From Paenibacillus sp. JQZ6Y-1 (GTDB taxonomy: Bacteria; Bacillota; Bacilli; Paenibacillales; Paenibacillaceae): 64,000 nucleotides of DNA. Location of the stretch: the NCBI RefSeq assembly GCF_040719145.1, contig NZ_JBFDUZ010000006.1, positions 117,511 through 181,510 on the forward strand, read 5' to 3'. Shown in pieces: positions 56,545 through 64,000 of the stretch (position 1 is the first letter of the stretch; every line of letters begins with the position of its first letter). The position numbers and the translations under genes are program-made. Under the pieces are notes generated by a model that was not told the origin of the DNA, ran no database searches, and worked only from the letters and a program-made list of their open reading frames with translations.

Positions 56545-57364
56545 CACGGCCGCCCCCCTTCCGCTTCCAGAATGGGATTTTCTTCTCGGTCGTTACGTTC
56601 GGCTTGAGTGCTTCATGAAGCTTGGCAATCAACGATTCCTCGTTAATATCACGTACGACCTGACCATTCATCGCCAGCGAAACCTGACCCGTCTCTTCCG
56701 AAACGATCAAGGAAATGGCATCGCCCACTTCACTGATCCCAATCGCTGCGCGGTGTCTCGTTCCCAGTTCTTTGCTAATAAACGGATTTTCCGATAATGG
56801 CAAATAACAGGCTGCCGCGGCAATTTTCTGCTCCTGAACGATAACCGCGCCATCATGCAGCGGCGTATTCGGGATAAAAATATTAATCAGCAATTCCGAA
56901 CTGATCGCAGACTGCATTTTGATACCCGATTCGGTGTATTCGTTCAACCCCGTTGTTCGTTCAAATACGACCAGTGCTCCGATTTTGCGACGTGATAAAT
57001 AATTCACCGCCTTGATCATTTCACCGATCATTCGTGTAATTTCTTCATCGTCCGCTACCGTTCGCCCAAAGATCTTCCCACGCCCCAGCTGCTCCAGACC
57101 GCGCCGCAGCTCCGGCTGGAAAATGATAAAGATCGCGAGCACACCAAAGGTAAATGCTTGGTTCATCAGCCATTTGAGCGTATACAGATCAAACCAGCTG
57201 CTCAGCGCCCAGACAACAACCAGCACGAGAATCCCTTTTAATAGCTGTACCGCACGCGTACCACGTACCAGCAAAATAAGCTGATAAATAATATACGTCA
57301 CGATCAAAATATCGATAATATCTTTAATGGAATCTTTCCATGTTAAGTCCGCAAAATACTCCAT
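56522..57364 (-). CDS. cdaA: Diadenylate cyclase CdaA
   Basis: The 280-residue membrane cyclase makes c-di-AMP from two ATP molecules. It has three N-terminal helices (TYIIYQLILLVRG, GILVLVVVWALSSWF, AFTFGVLAIFIIF) and a DAC domain with the catalytic DGA (171-173, LHDGAVIVQ) and RHR (203-205, GTRHRAAIG) motifs. c-di-AMP controls potassium and osmotic balance. The start at 57364 has GGGGG 7 bases before; the frame opens at 57424. It is first in the cdaA-cdaR-glmM block. Confidence 0.97.
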   Translation of the reverse strand: MEYFADLTWKDSIKDIIDILIVTYIIYQLILLVRGTRAVQLLKGILVLVVVWALSSWFDLYTLKWLMNQAFTFGVLAIFIIFQPELRRGLEQLGRGKIFGRTVADDEEITRMIGEMIKAVNYLSRRKIGALVVFERTTGLNEYTESGIKMQSAISSELLINIFIPNTPLHDGAVIVQEQKIAAAACYLPLSENPFISKELGTRHRAAIGISEVGDAISLIVSEETGQVSLAMNGQVVRDINEESLIAKLHEALKPNVTTEKKIPFWKRKGGGRDDGQMDQ

Positions 57365-57715
57365 ACTGCAACCCCCGTTATGTTCTATCTGGTGGAACCT
57401 TAACAAGTCATGAATGTATTGCATGGCAGAAAATGTTCAGGGGTAGAATTTCGAGCAGTTCAATATCCCAACCGCTAAATTCATTCCAATCCATTGTTCG
57501 ATCATGCCGCGCGTCTTACGATCGCAGCGTTCGTTCCATGCACCAACTATTATCCTATTACCCCAACTTGTAGACAAGTTTGCGTTCTTTTTCAGAAAAT
57601 TCAATTCAAGTCATAAGATGAAGCAAAATGAGTTGTGCATGAGATGGATGGTATTCCTATTTTCTTATTTTACACGCTTTTTTGTATAACATGCAAAGAA
57701 CATAGGCAAAACACA
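57365..57715 (-). other. Upstream region of cdaA
   Basis: This gene-free AT-rich stretch should hold the cdaA promoter. I could not pick a clear one. It begins right after the rsiW terminator. Confidence 0.45.
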
Positions 57716-57749
57716 CAAAAAAGACGCCATCTTGTACAAGAGGCGCCTT
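57716..57749 (-). terminator. Terminator of rsiW
   Basis: On the minus strand AAAGGCGCC pairs with GGCGTCTTT (one G-U) around a TCTTGTACAAGA inner helix, followed by TTT. Confidence 0.85.
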
Positions 57750-57761
57750 TCGATTGTTCAT

Positions 57762-58376
57762 TTAATTGGTAGAGGCGACATCCGAGAATGCAGTTGAAAT
57801 CTTATACCAAAGCCAGCCTACCGCCTGATCGATCGTCTGAACTTGTCCAGAGATATGAGCGGTACTTGCCTGAAATACGCTACCGTCGATGACTGTTACA
57901 TTGCCTTCGACATCACCGTAGATCCTAGCTTGTCCTTTTTCTATTGTTAAATTACCGGCAATCGTTTTGCCTTCCGGTACGATGACAGTGTTCCCTTCAA
58001 TCACAACCTGATCCAGATTTTGCCCCTTGACGATCATCTCAGGACCTTCATCCCACAACGGCAGGGTTCCAAGCAAAATGACGAAAAACGCTGCTGCTGC
58101 GGTCAATGCCGGATGACGTTTCAACCAAGTAACCCAGGCTGACTTTTTCTTCGGCTTCGGCAGTGACTGCATGATCCGGTCAGTGAGCTCATCAGATACT
58201 GGCGGTTTACGGTGATTGACGGCAAATAAGAGCATTTCCGTTTGCTCCAGCTCTTTAAAAGCGGCACGGCATTCCGAGCATTCAGCCATATGCTGATTTA
58301 GCTCATCCGCCTGTTCATCGGGTAAATCGCCGTCCAGGTACTCATGCATATAAGTGACGGCCAGTTTGCAATCCAT
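57762..58376 (-). CDS. rsiW: Anti-sigma factor RsiW with bactofilin-like outer domain
   Basis: The 204-residue protein has an N-terminal zinc-binding anti-sigma domain with His29, Cys33 and Cys36 (QHMAECSECRAAF). One membrane helix (about 89-107, PALTAAAAFFVILLGTLPLW) and a 95-residue outer domain follow. Residues about 115-183 (VIEGNTVIVPEGKTIAGNLT, then YGDVEGNVTVIDGSVFQAST) look like the short-turn beta-helix of bactofilins, not the usual RsiW sensor region. It should hold SigW at the membrane until cut by proteases. Start at 58376 follows AAAGGA. A SigW-type promoter lies 86 bases upstream. Confidence 0.9.
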   Translation of the reverse strand: MDCKLAVTYMHEYLDGDLPDEQADELNQHMAECSECRAAFKELEQTEMLLFAVNHRKPPVSDELTDRIMQSLPKPKKKSAWVTWLKRHPALTAAAAFFVILLGTLPLWDEGPEMIVKGQNLDQVVIEGNTVIVPEGKTIAGNLTIEKGQARIYGDVEGNVTVIDGSVFQASTAHISGQVQTIDQAVGWLWYKISTAFSDVASTN

Positions 58377-58461
58377 ATGAGCCATTCCTTTCTCGTAAAA
58401 TAGCGCTTCGAGCATCATACCATACAAGCACAATGTCTGGAACCGCGAATACTCTGTTACA

Positions 58462-58487
58462 TACGGTACAGCTTTAGGAATGTTTCA
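58462..58487 (-). promoter_or_regulatory. SigW-type ECF promoter in front of rsiW
   Basis: On the minus strand a -35 TGAAAC (58482-58487) and a -10 CGTA (58462-58465) are separated by exactly 16 bases, the consensus for Bacillus SigW promoters. It lies in the 193-base gap between sigW and rsiW. I see no equal site upstream of sigW. Confidence 0.78.
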
Positions 58488-58569
58488 AAAAAGCAGAAAG
58501 ATTTTTTGAATATCATTCCATGCCAACCGGTTTATTTTACACGGTTGCTGTAGGGTTGTTACATAGGCT

Positions 58570-59139
58570 TTACAGCTTATTTTCTAACTTTTTACGCAAA
58601 AATTCCCGACCACGGTGAACCCGGGTCTTGATCGTCGTCACGGGCATATCCATGACATCGCTAATTTCCTGCAAGGATAGCTCCTGCAAATAACGAAGCA
58701 CCATGACCGTTTTGTACTTATCCGGCAGCGAATCGATTGCTTGATGAATAAGCTGCTGCGTCTCTGTCAGCATATATTCGCTTTCCGGTGTTCGTTCGTC
58801 GCCTGGAATCAGCGCATAACCGTCCGTATTGTCCTGATCATTCAGCTCGGCATCCAGCGAGAAGCTAGGCTTGCGCTTACGCAGCCGGTCAATGCACAGA
58901 TTGGTCGCAATCCGATAGATCCATGTTGAGAATTTCTGCTTCGGATCATAGCGATCCAAATTTTTGTACACTCTCAAAAATGTCTCCTGCACTACATCTT
59001 CCGCTTCATGGCGATTGCTTAGCATCCGATAGCCAAGATGAAACAGCTTGTCCTTGTATAAATCAACGATCTCGGCAAATGCGCGCTGATCACCTTTTAG
59101 CGCCAGCTTTGCCAATCTCGTATCCAGATTATCCACCAT
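58570..59139 (-). CDS. sigW: ECF RNA polymerase sigma factor SigW
   Basis: The 189-residue sigma70-type factor has region 2 (VDLYKDKLFHLGYRMLSNRH, EAEDVVQETFLRVYKNL, FSTWIYRIATNLCIDRLRKR) and region 4 (LPDKYKTVMVLRYLQELSLQ, PVTTIKTRVHRGREFLRKKL). It matches Bacillus SigW, which directs envelope stress genes. Its partner is RsiW next to it. The start is uncertain by one or two codons: GTG 59142, ATG 59139 or GTG 59136, with GGGGGAG before. I use the ATG. Confidence 0.95.
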   Translation of the reverse strand: MVDNLDTRLAKLALKGDQRAFAEIVDLYKDKLFHLGYRMLSNRHEAEDVVQETFLRVYKNLDRYDPKQKFSTWIYRIATNLCIDRLRKRKPSFSLDAELNDQDNTDGYALIPGDERTPESEYMLTETQQLIHQAIDSLPDKYKTVMVLRYLQELSLQEISDVMDMPVTTIKTRVHRGREFLRKKLENKL

Positions 59140-59460
59140 CACTCCCCCAAACTATGTTCCCGATATGTATATTGTTTGTTGTGTAAACCATTTTACAATC
59201 CACTTAAAATCGTACTGGATGATTCCGTAAATTGCAATCTTAATCCTTTGATAATTTACAATTAGACGTACTTTGTATACGAAATATCAAAATTTACACA
59301 TTTTATGTCTATATGAGGTGATTGATACAGCTTATATATGCACCACTTCTCTTAGAATCGCTCATACCGCCCGGTCTTCTTGCTCATTACCTATCATTAC
59401 CTATTCTAAACAACATCCACAACTCACACCTCGTAAATCCAGCGCTCACAACGCAACGTA
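59140..59460 (-). other. Upstream region of sigW
   Basis: There is no gene here. It should hold the sigW promoter; I see no TGAAAC-N16-CGTA. A possible sigma A-like TTGTAA is present at about 59200, without a good -10. Confidence 0.45.
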
Positions 59461-59586
59461 CAACGAACAACGAACAACGAACAACGAACAACGAACAACG
59501 AACAACGAACAACGAACAACGAACAACGAACAACGAACAACGAACAACGAACAACGAACAACGAACAACGAACAACGAACAACGAA
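59461..59586. repeat. Heptamer tandem repeat, 18 perfect copies
   Basis: Eighteen uninterrupted copies of CAACGAA cover 126 bases, between the ppc terminator and the sigW upstream region. Because 7 is not a multiple of 3, every frame gives a repeated 7-residue peptide, so apparent ORFs here are artefacts. Confidence 0.95.
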
Positions 59587-59600
59587 CAAACGATGATAAG

Positions 59601-59640
59601 AAAAAAGGATACTATTTTACAAGACCTAAATAGTATCCTT
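59601..59640 (-). terminator. Terminator of ppc
   Basis: AAGGATACTATTT and AAATAGTATCCTT form a perfect 13-bp stem. On the minus strand it is followed by TTTTTT. Confidence 0.9.
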
Positions 59641-59682
59641 CCTCTATATAATTACATCATTATCTCAAATCATTTCCTACAA

Positions 59683-62478
59683 TCAGCCCGTATTGCGCAG
59701 ACCTGCAGCAATGCCGTTGATCGTCAGCAACACTTCACGCAACAATTCAGCATCATCCGAGCCTTCTTCACGAATATCGCGCAGCTCGCTCAGCAATTGC
59801 ACCTGCAAATAGCTCAGTGGGTCCACATATGGATTACGCAAACGTACCGACTCTTGAATGACCGGTACATTATCCAGAATTTCCTGCTGACCGCTAATTT
59901 GCAATACCAGATCACGCGTCAGATTGAACTCGTCCTCGATCATACCGAAGATACGAGCACGATAGCTTTCATCCTTGCACATACCGGCATATTCACGAGC
60001 AATCGTCAAATCCGCTTTAGCAATCGCCATTTGCAGCGTATCGATGAGCGTTTTGAAGAATGGGAATTCTTTGTACATCCGTTGCAGTTCTGCCATGTTT
60101 TCCGGCTTATCCTGATAAAAATGCTGGATACCCGTTCCGGCTGCATACCAAGCAGGTAGCAGATAACGGCTTTGTGTCCAAGCAAATACCCAAGGAATCG
60201 CACGCAAATCCTCAAAACGATCACTATTTTTACGTTTGGATGGACGAGAACCGATATTCAGCTCGCCAACCTCCGGCAATGGCGTGGATTGCTTGAAGAA
60301 ATTCATAAAGTCTGGATCACGGAAAATTAGATCCTGATATTTGTTCAGGGACACTTCCGAAATACCACGGACAATGTTATCCCACTCTTTATTATTTTCA
60401 CCAGCTGGCTCGCCTGTCTGAGCAATCGCTGCTGATGTAATCAGCGCAGAGATTGCCTGCTCCAGACTGCGATAAGCAATGCCTTGCAGCGAGTAGCGAG
60501 AAGACAGTACTTCACCCTGCTCTGTAATTTTGATGCCGCCACCGATCGTATGCGGCGGCTGAGCCATAATACTGCGATCCAGCGACATACCGCCACGTCC
60601 GAGCGCACCGCCGCGACCATGGAAGAATTTCAGCTTGATGCCGTATTCCTGTCCCATCGCTGTGATGTCGTTCAGCGCTAGACGCAATTCCCAGTTCGCA
60701 GTTACCACACCACCGTCTTTATTGCTATCAGAGTAACCGAGCATAATCTCATGCAGATCATTCATCGAAGCAACAGCCGCACGATAAGCAGGCAGATCCA
60801 ATACGCTGCGCATAATTTGCGGAGCTGCGTGCAGATCATCAATCGTTTCAAACAGAGGCACGGCTTGAACCGTACAATGCACTTTGCCATCCGGCAGCAA
60901 GCGGAACAGCCCTGTCTCTTTGGCAAAGATCATGACTTCCAAAATATCACTTGCACCCTGAGTCATACTGATCAGGTAACTAGAAATACAGTTTTTGCCG
61001 AATTCCTGTTGTGCTTTGGCAATCGTACGATACACCGCCAGACATTCTTCTGTACTTTCCGTGTAATGAAAGTATGGAGAAGTCAGCGGGCGAGGATCAG
61101 TCATCAGCTTGCCCAGCAATTCGATTTTCTCATTCTCGCTCAGAGTAGAGTAGTCCTCCACAATCTGCATACCAGCAAGAATTTCTTTCAGTGCATTTTC
61201 ATGCTCTTGACTATGCTGACGTACATCTAATGTAGCAGTATGGAAACCAAACAGCTCCACCTGACGAATCATCTTCTGTACATACGTATCTGCTACATAA
61301 TCGGCATAATGATGACGCAGACTCTTATCAATCGTCCACAGGTCTTCCAGCAGTTCGGAGACATGGTTGTAACGTTCCATCGTACCACGCTTGGAATCGT
61401 CGACGATATTATTCAGTTTACGCAGCATATACGCGATTTTGATACGGTAAGGTTCGTTCTCGTTGTTCCAGCTATACGTTTTATCAATCGTCACATGCAG
61501 ACGATCCTTTTGAATGGAAGAAAGCAATTCTTCCGATACATCAATAATCGTAGTGCTAAAGCTCAGCGAGTTCATCATATCGCGCAAAATACGTTGATAT
61601 TCACGAATCGCCAGCTTACGCTGCATTTGCAGCGTTTTCCATGTTACTTCTGCCGTTACAGATGGGTTACCATCACGGTCGCCACCAATCCAAGAACCGA
61701 AGCGTAGGAAGCCCGGTACATGCCAGTGATGATCGGGATAATGCTTCGCCAGTGAGCGTTCCAGTTCCTGATACAACTCCGGCAATACATCAAACAACGT
61801 TTCATGGAAATAATACATCCCGTTACGTACTTCATCCAGAACCGTCGGTTTGCGATCACGCAGCTCATCAGTTTGCCAAAGTGTAATCACTTCGTTCAGC
61901 AGCTTCTCACGTAGCTGTTCGCGTTCACGGAACGTTAGAGTCGGATTGTCGAGCAATTTCACATCTTCAGAAATGCGTTTGTGTATATCAAGGATAACGC
62001 GACGCATTGCTTCTGTCGGATGCGCAGTCATTACCAGCTCAAGTGACAGGTCAGCCAGTAGAGCTTCTACTTGTTCAGCTGTAAAGTTGTGCTTTTTCAG
62101 CTGTTGCACTGCACTTTCCATAGAACCAGATTGAACCGTTTCTCCTGCCGAACGCTCGTAATCGCGTTTGCGACGGATACGATGGTTCTGCTCCGCAATG
62201 TTGACCAGTTGAAAATAAATGGCGAAAGCCCGTATAACCTGATGCCGATTATCTGAATCCAGATTGCGGATCAACGTTTTGAACTCCTCAAATACTTCTG
62301 GCAAAGATACTGCACGCAGCGATTTACTCAGCTCGCGGATCTTCTCCACGATATCCAGCAGCTCTTGGCCACCCTGATGTACAAGTACTTCACCAAGGAT
62401 ATTTCCCAAAAAGCGTACATCGCGCCGTAGCAGATTGTTAGAATGGTTTTTACTTACATTCACTGTCAACTCAGACAT
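59683..62478 (-). CDS. ppc: Phosphoenolpyruvate carboxylase
   Basis: The 931-residue enzyme makes oxaloacetate from phosphoenolpyruvate and bicarbonate, refilling the citric acid cycle. Catalytic His in [12 protein letters not shown], the glycine loop [22 protein letters not shown] and the C-terminal RNTG are all present. The start at 62478 has AGGAGGAG before it; the ATG eight codons upstream has no site. Normal length. Stands alone between the heptamer repeat and the tRNA array, facing the same way as both neighbours. Confidence 0.98.
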   Translation of the reverse strand: MSELTVNVSKNHSNNLLRRDVRFLGNILGEVLVHQGGQELLDIVEKIRELSKSLRAVSLPEVFEEFKTLIRNLDSDNRHQVIRAFAIYFQLVNIAEQNHRIRRKRDYERSAGETVQSGSMESAVQQLKKHNFTAEQVEALLADLSLELVMTAHPTEAMRRVILDIHKRISEDVKLLDNPTLTFREREQLREKLLNEVITLWQTDELRDRKPTVLDEVRNGMYYFHETLFDVLPELYQELERSLAKHYPDHHWHVPGFLRFGSWIGGDRDGNPSVTAEVTWKTLQMQRKLAIREYQRILRDMMNSLSFSTTIIDVSEELLSSIQKDRLHVTIDKTYSWNNENEPYRIKIAYMLRKLNNIVDDSKRGTMERYNHVSELLEDLWTIDKSLRHHYADYVADTYVQKMIRQVELFGFHTATLDVRQHSQEHENALKEILAGMQIVEDYSTLSENEKIELLGKLMTDPRPLTSPYFHYTESTEECLAVYRTIAKAQQEFGKNCISSYLISMTQGASDILEVMIFAKETGLFRLLPDGKVHCTVQAVPLFETIDDLHAAPQIMRSVLDLPAYRAAVASMNDLHEIMLGYSDSNKDGGVVTANWELRLALNDITAMGQEYGIKLKFFHGRGGALGRGGMSLDRSIMAQPPHTIGGGIKITEQGEVLSSRYSLQGIAYRSLEQAISALITSAAIAQTGEPAGENNKEWDNIVRGISEVSLNKYQDLIFRDPDFMNFFKQSTPLPEVGELNIGSRPSKRKNSDRFEDLRAIPWVFAWTQSRYLLPAWYAAGTGIQHFYQDKPENMAELQRMYKEFPFFKTLIDTLQMAIAKADLTIAREYAGMCKDESYRARIFGMIEDEFNLTRDLVLQISGQQEILDNVPVIQESVRLRNPYVDPLSYLQVQLLSELRDIREEGSDDAELLREVLLTINGIAAGLRNTG

Positions 62479-62757
62479 GCTTCTCCTCCTATCGTTCCCC
62501 ACCGGTGTTGATTCTAATGAAGGTTAACATCTTCTTAACATCATACAACAAAGCATCAGCGAATACTTTAATTAATTTAATAGTTATGATTATTTATGCA
62601 AAGATTTCATCATTCACTCATAATGACTTCACAGCGTTATCGCACTACATCATTATACTACAATCCTTTAACGTGTGAATATTAAATTAGACCTATTTGT
62701 CAAAATGACAATCACACGTATGTAGAGATAGCAGATATAAAAATATGTCCATATAGC
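62479..62757 (-). other. Upstream region of ppc
   Basis: It is gene-free and AT-rich, between the tRNA-array terminator and ppc. The ppc promoter must be here; I see no clear boxes. Confidence 0.45.
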
Positions 62758-62780
62758 AAAAAAAGACCGTTTCCGGTCTT
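62758..62780 (-). terminator. Terminator of the tRNA array
   Basis: On the minus strand AAGACCG pairs with CGGTCTT around a 4-base loop, followed by TTTTT. It is the end of the rRNA-tRNA operon. Confidence 0.85.
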
Positions 62781-62790
62781 GATTATAAAT

Positions 62791-62864
62791 TGGAGCGGGT
62801 GATGGGAATCGAACCCACGCTACCAGCTTGGAAGGCTGGAGTTCTACCATTGAACTACACCCGC
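62791..62864 (-). tRNA. tRNA-Gly (TCC)
   Basis: 74 bases with the CCA encoded. Acceptor GCGGGTG pairs with CACCCGC; the anticodon loop reads CCTTCCAAG (TCC). GGTTCGATTCC T arm is present. Last of the array. Confidence 0.95.
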
Positions 62865-62871
62865 ATACAAG

Positions 62872-62945
62872 TCGGGATGACACGATTTGAACATGCGACC
62901 CCCTGGTCCCAAACCAGGTGCTCTACCAAGCTGAGCTACATCCCG
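62872..62945 (-). tRNA. tRNA-Pro (TGG)
   Basis: 74 bases without an encoded CCA. Acceptor CGGGATG pairs with CATCCCG; anticodon TGG in CTGGTTTGGGACCAG. Confidence 0.95.
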
Positions 62946-62972
62946 ATATGCAGAAATATGAAAATAAAAATA

Positions 62973-63049
62973 TGGCGCGCCCTAAGAGATTCGAACTCCT
63001 GGCCTTTTGATTCGTAGTCAAACGCTCTATCCAGCTGAGCTAAGGGCGC
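62973..63049 (-). tRNA. tRNA-Arg (ACG)
   Basis: 77 bases with CCA. Acceptor GCGCCCT pairs with AGGGCGC; anticodon ACG in TTTGACTACGAATCAAA. Confidence 0.95.
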
Positions 63050-63052
63050 AAA

Positions 63053-63127
63053 TGGAGCGGACGACGGGAATCGAACCCGCGACCCTCGCCTTGGCAAGGC
63101 GATGCTCTACCGCTGAGCCACGTCCGC
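63053..63127 (-). tRNA. tRNA-Gly (GCC)
   Basis: 75 bases with CCA. Acceptor GCGGACG pairs with CGTCCGC; anticodon GCC in ATCGCCTTGCCAAGGCGA. Confidence 0.95.
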
Positions 63128-63138
63128 AACATAAGGTA

Positions 63139-63220
63139 TGCGCGTGGAGGGACTTGAACCCCCACGTCGTAAGACGCTAGATCCTAAGTCTAGTGCGTCT
63201 GCCAATTCCGCCACACGCGC
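63139..63220 (-). tRNA. tRNA-Leu (TAG)
   Basis: 82 bases, class II with a long variable arm and no encoded CCA. Acceptor GCGCGTG pairs with CACGCGC; anticodon TAG in CTAGACTTAGGATCTAG. Confidence 0.95.
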
Positions 63221-63239
63221 ATGTGAATCATAGTGAAAA

Positions 63240-63315
63240 TGGTGAGCCATGAAGGACTCGAACCTTCGACACCCTGATTAAAAGTCAGGTGCTCTACCAA
63301 CTGAGCTAATGGCTC
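63240..63315 (-). tRNA. tRNA-Lys (TTT)
   Basis: 76 bases with CCA. Acceptor GAGCCAT pairs with ATGGCTC; anticodon TTT in CCTGACTTTTAATCAGG. Confidence 0.95.
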
Positions 63316-63319
63316 ATGA

Positions 63320-63394
63320 TGGCTGGGGATATAGGATTTGAACCTATGCATGACGGAGTCAAAGTCCGTTGCCTTACCGCTTGGCTAATCCCCA
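63320..63394 (-). tRNA. tRNA-Gln (TTG)
   Basis: 75 bases with CCA. Acceptor TGGGGAT pairs with ATCCCCA; anticodon TTG in ACGGACTTTGACTCCGT. Confidence 0.95.
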
Positions 63395-63412
63395 ACGTCA
63401 TGAAAATAACGA

Positions 63413-63488
63413 TGGTGGAGACTGAGGGGATCGAACCCCCGACCCTCTGCTTGTAAGGCAGATGCTCTCCCAGCTGAGCTAAGTCTCC
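63413..63488 (-). tRNA. tRNA-Val (TAC)
   Basis: 76 bases with CCA. Acceptor GGAGACT pairs with AGTCTCC; anticodon TAC in TCTGCCTTACAAGCAGA. Confidence 0.95.
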
Positions 63489-63605
63489 ATAAGTATTAGT
63501 TATTCGTAAAGGCAATGCTAGTCTCTGCATATATGTCGTACCTAATCCTTGTTATAAAGCACTGACAAACCTTTACTGCTTATCTTTTCATAAAGAAGAA
63601 AAGAA

Positions 63606-63677
63606 TGACCCGTAGGGGATTCGAACCCCTGTTACCTCCGTGAAAGGGAGGTGTCTTAACCCCTTGACCAACGGGCC
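63606..63677 (-). tRNA. tRNA-Glu (TTC)
   Basis: 72 bases without CCA. Acceptor GGCCCGT pairs with ACGGGTC (one G-U); anticodon TTC in CCTCCCTTTCACGGAGG. A 117-base gap separates it from tRNA-Val. Confidence 0.95.
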
Positions 63678-63686
63678 TCACTGAGA

Positions 63687-63759
63687 AGCTCTCAACCGGA
63701 TTCGAACCGGTGACCTCATCCTTACCATGGATGCACTCTACCTACTGAGCTATGAGAGC
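63687..63759 (-). tRNA. tRNA-Thr (GGT)
   Basis: 73 bases without CCA. Acceptor GCTCTCA pairs with TGAGAGC; anticodon GGT in CATCCATGGTAAGGATG. Confidence 0.95.
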
Positions 63760-63760
63760 G

Positions 63761-63836
63761 TGGCTCCCCGAACAGGACTCGAACCTGTGACAACTCGATT
63801 AACAGTCGAGTGCTCTACCAACTGAGCTATCAGGGA
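63761..63836 (-). tRNA. tRNA-Asn (GTT)
   Basis: 76 bases with CCA. Acceptor TCCCTGA pairs with TCGGGGA (one G-U); anticodon GTT in CTCGACTGTTAATCGAG. Nearest to the 5S gene. Confidence 0.95.
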
Positions 63837-63875
63837 ATAGTCGCCACTCTCAAGGAGCGGCTAGTCTTACGTTTC

Positions 63876-63992
63876 GCTTGGCAACGTCCTACTCTCCCAG
63901 GACCCTGCGGTCCAAGTACCATCGGCGCTGGAGGGCTTAACGGTCGTGTTCGGGATGGGTACGTGTGGAACCCCTCCGCCATCATCACCAAA
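63876..63992 (-). rRNA. rrf: 5S ribosomal RNA
   Basis: 117 bases on the minus strand, from TTTGGTGATGATGG to GACGTTGCCAAGC. It includes the conserved CCCATCCCGAACACG loop and CGCCGATGGTA. The 23S gene should lie past the right edge, and the tRNA array follows on the same strand, so this is the 3' end of an rrn operon. Confidence 0.97.
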
Positions 63993-64000
63993 CGTGCAGG

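Noticed and set aside
59273..59633. Two plus-strand frames and one minus-strand frame through the heptamer array
   Set aside because: They are translations of the 7-base repeat (TTNNEQR-like or RCSLFVV-like units) with no ribosome binding site.

Overview
The window looks like a chromosomal segment of a Paenibacillus or close relative (Bacillota, Paenibacillaceae). The evidence is the gene order sigW-rsiW-cdaA-cdaR-glmM-(glmS ribozyme)-glmS, GlpP-type glycerol antitermination, many solute-binding lipoproteins with YesM/YesN-type two-component systems, strong AGGAGG-type ribosome binding sites, and a 5S rRNA gene followed by a long tRNA array. No phage, insertion sequence, CRISPR array or replication origin was seen.

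Layout. 1-9.4 kb, all minus strand: a truncated esterase, a pentapeptide-repeat protein, a ZIP metal transporter, ywbE and an aldo/keto reductase, a three-gene sugar ABC importer without its ATPase, a YqkE-like protein and a CNNM/CBS membrane protein. 9.7-14.8 kb: a glycan operon (heparinase II/III-like lyase, GH88 unsaturated glucuronyl hydrolase, DUF2264 protein) with a candidate cre next to its -10 box. 15-22.7 kb: glycerol genes glpP, glpF, glpK and glpD. glpF and glpD each have a recognisable promoter, an overlapping candidate cre site and a leader terminator. A Fur-boxed siderophore-binding lipoprotein gene lies between glpK and glpD. 22.7-31.3 kb: mixed single genes (DJ-1/PfpI protein, BASS symporter, Rrf2 regulator, Mn-dependent pyrophosphatase, LysR regulator diverging from a rhodanese, MFS exporter, two unknowns).

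31.6-41 kb, plus strand: a YesN/YesM-type two-component system translationally linked to a membrane-anchored RbsB-like protein and a second binding lipoprotein, then a complete binding protein plus two permeases. This is probably a sugar-sensing and uptake unit. 42-50.3 kb, plus strand: a 940-residue secreted protein built from repeated beta-rich units, a MacA-like adaptor with a serine-rich tail, an ATPase, a MacB-like permease, and a histidine kinase/response regulator pair. I regard this as the best candidate for an undescribed envelope system.

50.4-59.2 kb, minus strand: the envelope-precursor and stress block. A good SigW-type promoter lies between sigW and rsiW rather than upstream of sigW. 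RsiW has a bactofilin-like outer domain, and CdaR carries a long disordered tail. 59.4-64 kb: a heptamer repeat, ppc, eleven tRNA genes and 5S rRNA, all transcribed leftward; the 23S gene should lie just beyond the right edge.

Four short tandem-repeat arrays (units of 6, 7, 7 and 8 bases) sit immediately 3' of minus-strand genes. Where translation starts were ambiguous, I chose the start with the best ribosome binding site and say so. No database search was possible, so product names rest on recognised motifs and gene order.
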